Assembly: GCF_000247695.1 (NCBI RefSeq)
Contig: NW_004624732.1
Location: forward strand, 17,174,477 to 17,238,476
Source: Heterocephalus glaber
Lineage: Eukaryota > Chordata > Mammalia > Rodentia > Bathyergidae
Direction of reading: 5' to 3'
DNA length: 64,000 bases
Part shown: positions 57,301-64,000 of the stretch, one piece after another
How positions within the stretch are numbered: the stretch's first letter is position 1
How the letters are laid out: every line of letters begins with the position of its first letter
The notes under the pieces: model-generated
Seen by the model: the letters and a program-made list of their open reading frames with translations, nothing else
Told to the model about the DNA's origin: nothing
Database searches by the model: none
Made by a program: the position numbers and the translations under genes

Positions 57301-58731
57301 TGCCACGAGCCCCAGCCTACAATCCTCTGAGCATCCGAGATACCACTGTCCCCCTCGACTCATGCTGCCTGTTCAGTCCTCGGCCTTGCTTACCCCATGA
57401 GACTCTCACCCTCCCCCAGTGGCCTACTGGAGCCCTGGCATTCGGCCCAGAAAGCCTGGCTGGTGCCAGAGCTCCTGAATAAGGAGCTCATATTCTCCTG
57501 CAAGGCAAGGGCCATGCCTCTCCTCTGTGTGCAGGTGGTGTAGGTGCCTTGGCCCTGGGGAAGTGTTTGGTGGCCAAGAGCCTCGGGCCATCCCCCATCT
57601 CAGGAACCCACCCTTAGGGCAGGTCCAGGCCACATGCCTGCCAGTGTGCAGTACTGTGGGAGGGTGAGCAGCCCTATGCTCCTCTGGGGTCCCCTCTAGC
57701 TACCTTCACCCAGTGTCTAACAGCAGGAGGGCCTGGAACAGGGCAGGCATCCAGCCTCCCTCATTCTTGCTTGGCTCTCCCCACTGCACCTCATTGCTGC
57801 CCTTGCAGCCTCCCTCTGTTGGTGCCTTCCATCCCCAACTGGCCTGGGCTTCTCTCCAGACATCCAGGGGCCTTCTCTTGGGCCAGACCCTCCATGTACA
57901 GCCACCTAGGCACCACAGTGGAGGGGGTGCTCACCACCCGTGGCGCCAGGAGTGCATTTGGCGGAGCTCCTGTGGCAGCACTGAGAGGGAGCTGGACGGA
58001 GGAGAAGGGCTGAGAAGTGCTTGGGGAAGAGTGAGTGTGGGAAGGCAGAAGAGCTTGTGGACATGCAGCCAGGCTGCAGGGTCAGCCTGAGCAGAGCTGT
58101 GAGCACTTGTTGTCCCTGTGGGGGCTGCTCTGGGTCCATACCCCACCCAGGAGAAAGGAGGCAGCAGGGAACAAGGAACTGGGGGTAGAACGGCCACATC
58201 CACTCCACTGCCCCATATGTGCCCTTTCAAAGCCCTGCCGTATCAGGCAGAACATAGGCCAAGGCTCTTTCAGGGCCCACCCTGCTCCAGGCAGCATGGT
58301 GGCCCCTGGAGACCCTGGTTCATGCAGCCAGGGCTTTCCCTCAGGGGAGCTCAGTGGGAAGCAGCCACCCTGGCTGACGCACCTGCTGAGCTCATCTGAT
58401 CCCCCAGGAGGCCACTGAGACCAAAGCACAGCCTTCATGCTCGGAGTGAGACCCAGGGCAGGGGCAGTGGGCATGAGAAGCCCCCCTCACCCACACTGGG
58501 GTTCCAGTGGACCAGGGGGCTGTGTGCAAAGCTTGTGTCTGGACGAGGACTCTGGACAGCCTTCTCCTTGGTTCCTTCATCTCATTTTGTCACACCAGCT
58601 GAGAGCTCCTTACTCAGAATCGCTTCAGGAAAGTGAAAGTCTGTACTCCTTTTAATCTTGGCAGGCATGCTAACTCCATGCTTGCTCTGGGTTGTGGGGA
58701 TATTTTATCACATTGAAAGAACTCTTCTCTA

Positions 58732-58845
58732 GCCAGGTGTGGTGGTGCACACCTGTAATAACTCAGGAGGCTGAGGTAGGAGGATCACCATGAGTTCAAG
58801 GCTAGCCTGGGCTACATAGTGAGATCTTGTCTCAAAAAAAAAAAC
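58732..58845 (+). mobile_element. B1-type SINE
   Basis: GCCAGGTGTGGTGGTGCACA, GGAGGCTGAGGTAGGAGGAT, GGCTACATAGTGAGATCTTG, A-tail. A few bases are missing in the 5' half (TGTAATAACTCAGG). Confidence 0.9.
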
Positions 58846-58954
58846 TTTCCTGTTTGTCCTTTCCTGAGTGCTTATAACAAACATTTGCCAAGTGCTTCCT
58901 GTATAGCATATTGCTGAGATCTGTAATCTTATGGTGAGATGAGTCACGTGGGAG

Positions 58955-59490
58955 TTTTCTTATATTCTTGCCTGCCTGGGATAACCTGACCTGGTCTTAG
59001 CGTAATGTCTCTCATGTTGAGCACTAGATTTGACTTGATAAGAGTTTTGTTGGGGGTTTTTAATGTCTGTATTATAGATGAAATAGGCTGTAATTGACTT
59101 CTCCCATCTTTGTCTGGCTTGGGGGCTGGGGTGACATTGGCCAAGTAGAATGAACTGGAGATCATTCACTCCATTGCTGTAGTACAGAAGAGTTCCCATA
59201 AAACTGGGTAGTCTGTTCTTTTACAATTCAGAAGAAATAGCCTGGCATTCCCTTTGAAGGAATTCTCCTCTTTGCTTTTTATTTTGAAAAATTTGTAGTT
59301 GGGAGTAGTAGTAAAGTGAGCCTTCCACCTCTCACCTAGATTCCCTGACACTTTAACGTTTTGACACATTTGTGCCATGCACATGCTAGCTTTACATGCA
59401 GCTATGCAGTTACAAGTATGTATCCACTTCCATGAATACACACGTGTGTACATGCCTATGTGTCTGTGGTCCTGTGGTGCATACATACTT
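58955..59490 (-). mobile_element. Old LINE-1 fragments, antisense
   Basis: AAGAGTTTTGTTGGGGGTTT and ATCTTTGTCTGGCTTGGGGG are antisense L1 ORF2 pieces (about 58960-59235). The remainder to about 59490 (ATTCCCTGACACTTTAACGT and following) is likely further L1-like sequence, less certain. Confidence 0.5.
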
Positions 59491-62400
59491 GTGCATCTGT
59501 GGTTTTTACCAGAAACATGTGAAAATAAGCTAAAGGCATTTTTAGTACTGTAGGGAAAGTTTTAACTACCACTGTGATTTATATGGGATTTTTTTTGAGG
59601 TTATAAAGCAATTTGTGGTTTTTACATTTGGACTTTTTATGCAAATTATTTGACTTGTAGCTTCTCTTTCTCCCTGTCTCTTGCATGGTCTTCTGGTACA
59701 TCCAGCCCTCCACTGCTGAGAGCAGGTAACTGCTGAGGTCTGTTCTGCTGTGTCTTCTCTTTCCGTCTGGGCTGGGCTCGGCTGAGTAAAGCTGAGCTAT
59801 GTTGTGCAAGAAGGAAGGAGGTCCCAGAAGTGTTCTCTGGGGACCCTGCCATGGTCACACAGTGGCAGAGCTCCTGGCAAGTGGGAAGCCTGGTTCCCAA
59901 TGCTGACTTGGCACCCCTACTTCCTGTGGGTGCTCTGTGGAGTTCATGAGAGACAGACTCACACCAGGCATGTGGTCTGTGAAGTCAGACACTCTGGGAT
60001 CTGAGGACCTGGTTGTATGAGGGGACGTTGTTTGCCCATCCAGAGGGCATCTGCAGTGGCAACCACACCATGGCTTGTAGGAATAGAGCCAGCAAATGCC
60101 TCTCAGGCCCCTCCCCCTTTTGCAGCCACTGACCATAAGCATAGTGGATATGATGGGGAGCTGAAGTGGTTGGCAGGGGTGTAGGAGGATTCTTGGTGCT
60201 GTAAAGGCCAGTATTCCCAGAACTGAGGGTCACTCTTCAGGTCACAGCTCTCCCAGTGCATCAGCCAGAGGTGGGTCACCCTCCCAGGGAGCAGAGCCTG
60301 GTCTGCAGAGTAATGGGGCAGTAGAAAGTGGACCATTGCACTAAATTTGGGTATGGAGTGCCATCTTTCTGGAGTGTGCTGTTTAGGCTACGAATTTCTC
60401 TGTCTGGGGAAAACAGTTGTGCTCCAGAGCACTTCTGTCTGCAGCCTCTTCTGTGCTCTTGTGGGTGGGTGAGTGGGTGGGTGGGCGTCAGCTTCTTCTC
60501 TGGGGTGTGGCTGTGTAGGACCACATAGGAGAGAACCAGAGGATTTTGCCCAGGATCTTGAGGGTCACTGTGGTTCATAGAGCCAGCCCCAGCTATGGGT
60601 CATCAGGTTGCTCCTGGAGGGCTAAGTAGCTGCTGTGGAGGCCCTGAGCCTCCCAGGCCTCCTTGCCTCACAATCCCTCAGGAAAATCAGACTGGGTTGT
60701 GTACATAATTCTTTCATTTATTCCTTTGTCATCTAGCACATGCCTGTTTGTATAAAACTAGAAAACTATGGACTAGGCTGAGGGCACCGTGCCAGGGACA
60801 AGTCCTCTGGGTACTGGGCTTCTGTTGTGATTCTCCTTCATCTCCAGGGTGCCAGGTTTATGTGTTTTGCAGACTTGGCCTCAGGTACCCATGAGCCTTG
60901 ATGTGACACTTCACCTGTTGTACATGTGGGGGTGTGGTCATGCATCACCGCAGAGGCCCCAGAAGGGCTGTGCCTCCCAGTTACCATGGAGTCACTGGCT
61001 GTAGTGCACCCTAACCCTTCACACGCAGGTCCTGAGCACTTCTGATCCCGGCAGGGGCAGTGGCCATGTGTATGTAGGGTATGTGCCTGGCACAGACACC
61101 CACAAGTTGGCATTGCCTAGTGAACTCCTGTTGGAGACACTTTAGCCAAGTCAGGCACATGTGCTGCACACCCTGGTGGAGCATTGCACTCCCCCAGACC
61201 TTGCCACAGTCCTCTGTGTCCCTCTCCCCAGGCGTAGGCAGCTGGGTGGTAGGTGTGCAGTTGCAGGCTGGGGACATGGGGGAGGAGCAATCTGAGTCCT
61301 GGCTGTGCAGCAGCCTCAGCAGAGGCCTGGAGGCCTCTATGCAAAGTGAGCCTTGTAGCTCCTAGCTGGGTCAAGAGACGGGCCCTGGAGGCAGGTGCCA
61401 GGCTGTGCCAACAAGCATACAGCCCAGTTGCCTGGCTGCCCCACCCGAGTGCAGCCCAGGAGCAGAGAGCACCGTCACCAGCCCATGACCCTAAGGTGTG
61501 AGTGTGTGCATTTGGTCAGAATTGACATCTCACCTTCGGGATATCAGAAGGCAGAAAGAGCCAGGTAATTGGGGTAAAATATGAATGAGCAGTTGCCCTG
61601 AGGGGACCAAGGCCTGGCTGGGTTCCCTCCATGTCATGGCTCACTTGCTGGAGCACAGCCCAGAGCAGCAGGAAGGAGCTTGGTGGAGTCAGAGGGCAGA
61701 CAGAGGAGGTGGAGCCCAGCCCCTCCTGCCTGGAGCAACCCTAGGCACAGCACTGCACTGTGATTCAGCTGGGAGAGCCCACAGCCATGCTGCTTTTGGG
61801 AACAGCAGGCAAGCTCCCAGAAGCCCGCAGCCCATCCTCTCCTCCCAGAGAGGGTTGGTACGTATAATTCTTAATTTGGTATTTTGAAACAAGGATGGGA
61901 AATATCTTTCCCAGTGTTTACTAACAGCATCCTGCCCTTGAGGCCATGACCTCATTTCCTCTTCCCACCAAGCCTGCACCTGGGTAGTCTGGGCCATGCT
62001 GTCAAAGCTTAGGGCCACCGTGCTGTCTCATGTACTCATTCTGGAGCACCCCTCCCCAGACTGCTTCACCAGGCCTCCTGCTTCTGGGTCCCAACTTGGG
62101 CCTCAGTGGCCCCTGAGCCTTCCCTCTGCGGTGCCCACTTAGCAGGGTCTTTAGTGGCCACATTCCCAGCCCTTCCTGTCCTGCACATGACAGACACCTG
62201 GTGAATTCTGTGGCCAAGGGAGGAGTGCAGCAGATCAGAGGGCACAGGCTGCCGAGCCAGGAGACAGAGGTCATCTGTATGAGGCCATACAGCTCACACC
62301 TGGCCTGGTCCAGGATGAGGGGTATAGTCTAGATCTAAAATGTCTCCAAAGCCTCAGTGTCTGGGAGGTGACTGGATTGCAAGCTCCAACACGGATTTGC

Positions 62401-62555
62401 TGTCGGGAGGGGTCTGGTGGGAAGAGGTGCCTGCTATGCTTGTGTCTTGGAAGGACTGTCCCCCTTCCCACTCCCCTGATGCTGCTTACGGCCTGCCAGG
62501 TTAGCCGCTCTCCTCTACTAGTCCCTTCCACCATGCCTCCTTCCTTGGATCCTGT

Positions 62556-62615
62556 GGACTGAAAATGCTTAGGTGTCATCCCACCAACAAGGAAAGTAAC
62601 TAAGACAATGAGCAA
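62556..62615 (+). mobile_element. MaLR-type LTR 3' end fragment
   Basis: GTGTCATCCCACCAACAAGG AAAGTAACTAAGACAATG matches only the last ~50 bases of the LTR at 24455-24740. Confidence 0.55.
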
Positions 62616-62780
62616 GCTCCTTGTGTAGATGCTGAGAGGTTCTGATGCTCTTTAACAATGTATGTGGTGCTCCACCAAACCCTTACAGGCCTGGGAGGAA
62701 GGCGTTTCCCTCACCCTGATTAGTGGATCAGAACTGAGCTCAGAGGGACCCAATGGCTCTCCCTAGGCTCCATGGGGCGC

Positions 62781-62794
62781 GGGGGGGGGGGGGG
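62781..62794 (+). repeat. G14 homopolymer
   Basis: Fourteen consecutive G, preceded by GGGGCGC. It can form a G-quadruplex on the gene's sense strand. Confidence 0.9.
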
Positions 62795-62837
62795 CAGCTG
62801 GCAGAGCGAGGCTCTATCTGTCTGATGCTGAGGCCTC

Positions 62838-63022
62838 TTTTTACCTTGTGATACTGGGGGTCCAACCTAGGGGCCCTCTACCCCTGAGCCACATCCCCAG
62901 CTGTTTGGTTTAGTGTGGTACAGGGTCTTGCTGGGTGGCCCAAGTTGGCCTAAAGCTTGTGATCCTCCTGCCTCAGCCTCCTGAATAGCTGGGATTTCAG
63001 GTGTGTGCCACTTTGCCCTGCT
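62838..63022 (-). mobile_element. B1-dID composite SINE, antisense
   Basis: Inverse ID half (GATACTGGGGGTCCAACCTA, CTGAGCCACATCCCCAGCTG) and inverse B1 half (GGGTCTTGCTGGGTGGCCCA, CCTCAGCCTCCTGAATAGCT, GGTGTGTGCCACTTTGCCC). Confidence 0.88.
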
Positions 63023-64000
63023 GTGAGACCTCATTTTGCTCTTGTCCACATCCTCACCTTCCTCACCAGGACAGCCCTTTGGGACAGACAAATGGCCTCA
63101 GTGCTGGCACAGGAGGGGGTGGGCAGAGGGGGGCAGAGGCACCCAGCCTGCAGCAGCACCCCACCCCCTCTGGAGAAGGCCAGGCCCCTAGGATGCACTT
63201 GTCTGAGCAGTCACCCAGCAGTAGTTGGCAGGCAGGGACAGGTGCGCTGGGTAGGCCAACAATGGATGGACCTGGGGTAGGATTCACCCTGGCAGGGGTG
63301 CTGCAGAAGCCTGAGGCTCCCCCTGCTCCCTGGGGGCCACTGACAGCTGCATTGTGCTCTACACACACCCTTTGTTCTGACAGCCCCTCACAGCCAGGGT
63401 GCAGCCTAGGATGAGACAGACCAGCCTGGGCAGGGCCACAGCTCGCCTGCCAGCCCAGCACACAGGCTCTGGAGGCAGTACAGGCTGGTGTGAGTGAGGC
63501 ATTGACCAGACTCAGCATGAGGTGCCAGGCACAGGAGTCAGGCCCAGGCCCTCAGGCTGCACCACCAAGGCATGTTGAGCCCTGGGGTCTGTGGCCCTGG
63601 TGAGCAGGCAGGACAGAGGGGCCTCAGGCTGCCTTGTCCTCCCCACCCTCTGCGTCATATTGGAGGGTGGGGAAGAGGAGCTAGGCCGCCAGCAAACACC
63701 CAGCAGCAGAGAATGCAGAGAGCTAAAGTTACACATCACCCTGGCCCTGAAAACGGACAAGCTTCTCTCCAGAATCTCCCATGTTCGCGTAAAGTGAGCT
63801 CTTCAAGAGGCTGTATGTGTGTGTGCGTGCGTGTGTATGGGGGAGAGGGGGAGGCAGAGAAGCCCCCTGAGATGAAAAGAGCCAGCTGCACTGGCCCCAG
63901 GCCTCCACTGTGTGCCCCACCCAGAGGGGCCCAGGGCTGCCATTGGCACCATTCACCTCTGCCCTCATTTGTAGCCAGGCAGCTCCTGCTGCTTTGAGTC

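Larger units (their letters stand above)
36413..64000 (+). other. HS6ST1: HS6ST1 intron 1 (5' part)
   Basis: No sequence resembling the second HS6ST1 exon was found, so the intron is longer than 27.5 kb, as expected from the long first intron of the mammalian gene. The stretches 36481-37486, 37669-40599, 42119-43127, 43223-44057, 44766-45892, 46061-49574, 50191-51784, 54716-58731, 59491-62555 and 63023-64000 hold no recognised gene and few identifiable repeats. Open frames there are short, mutually overlapping and without family resemblance. Confidence 0.85.

Overview
This is nuclear genomic DNA from a mammal, almost certainly a rodent. The strongest sign is the set of short interspersed repeats: tRNA-Ala-like ID elements with A and B boxes, 7SL-derived B1-type monomers, and B1 units fused to an ID-like 3' half (B1-dID composites). 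The ID form here (GTGGTTCYG after the A box, ending in GTACC plus an A-tail) is not the mouse/rat form. It fits a rodent outside the mouse-rat lineage. Beaver-like (Castor) is my best guess, but it rests on memory of repeat consensus sequences and is weak.

One protein-coding gene is recognisable: HS6ST1, heparan sulfate 6-O-sulfotransferase 1, on the + strand. Only exon 1 lies in the window (CDS 35886-36412). It encodes the cytoplasmic tail, the membrane anchor, the stem and the 5'-phosphosulfate loop of the sulfotransferase fold. It ends at a consensus splice donor in phase 2. From 36413 to the end of the window is intron 1, and exon 2 was not found. Exon 1 sits in a CpG island (about 35100-36480) with GC boxes and no TATA box. 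A 116-base assembly gap (35708-35823) lies in the leader just before the start codon.

Positions 1 to about 32250 are intergenic and repeat-rich: old L1 fragments on both strands, many related MaLR-type LTRs, other LTR remnants, B1/ID SINEs, microsatellites, a 190-bp hAT-like DNA transposon (3769-3958) and a 537-base gap inside a young L1 copy (23369-23905). About 28080-35100 is GC-richer and nearly repeat-free. Within it lies a second small CpG-rich block (about 32260-32690) with a TATA-like box and a good downstream splice donor. This could be a non-coding transcript start or a distal regulatory element of HS6ST1.

Intron 1 (36413-64000) is mostly unique GC-moderate sequence. It carries a heavily interrupted antisense L1 (51785-54715), several SINEs, MaLR LTRs and one comparatively well-preserved antisense retroviral LTR (about 44058-44765). 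No tRNA, rRNA, CRISPR array, operon or prokaryotic system is present, and I found no undescribed biological system. The most rewarding points are the start-codon arrangement of HS6ST1, the second CpG block, the hAT element and the layered SINE history.
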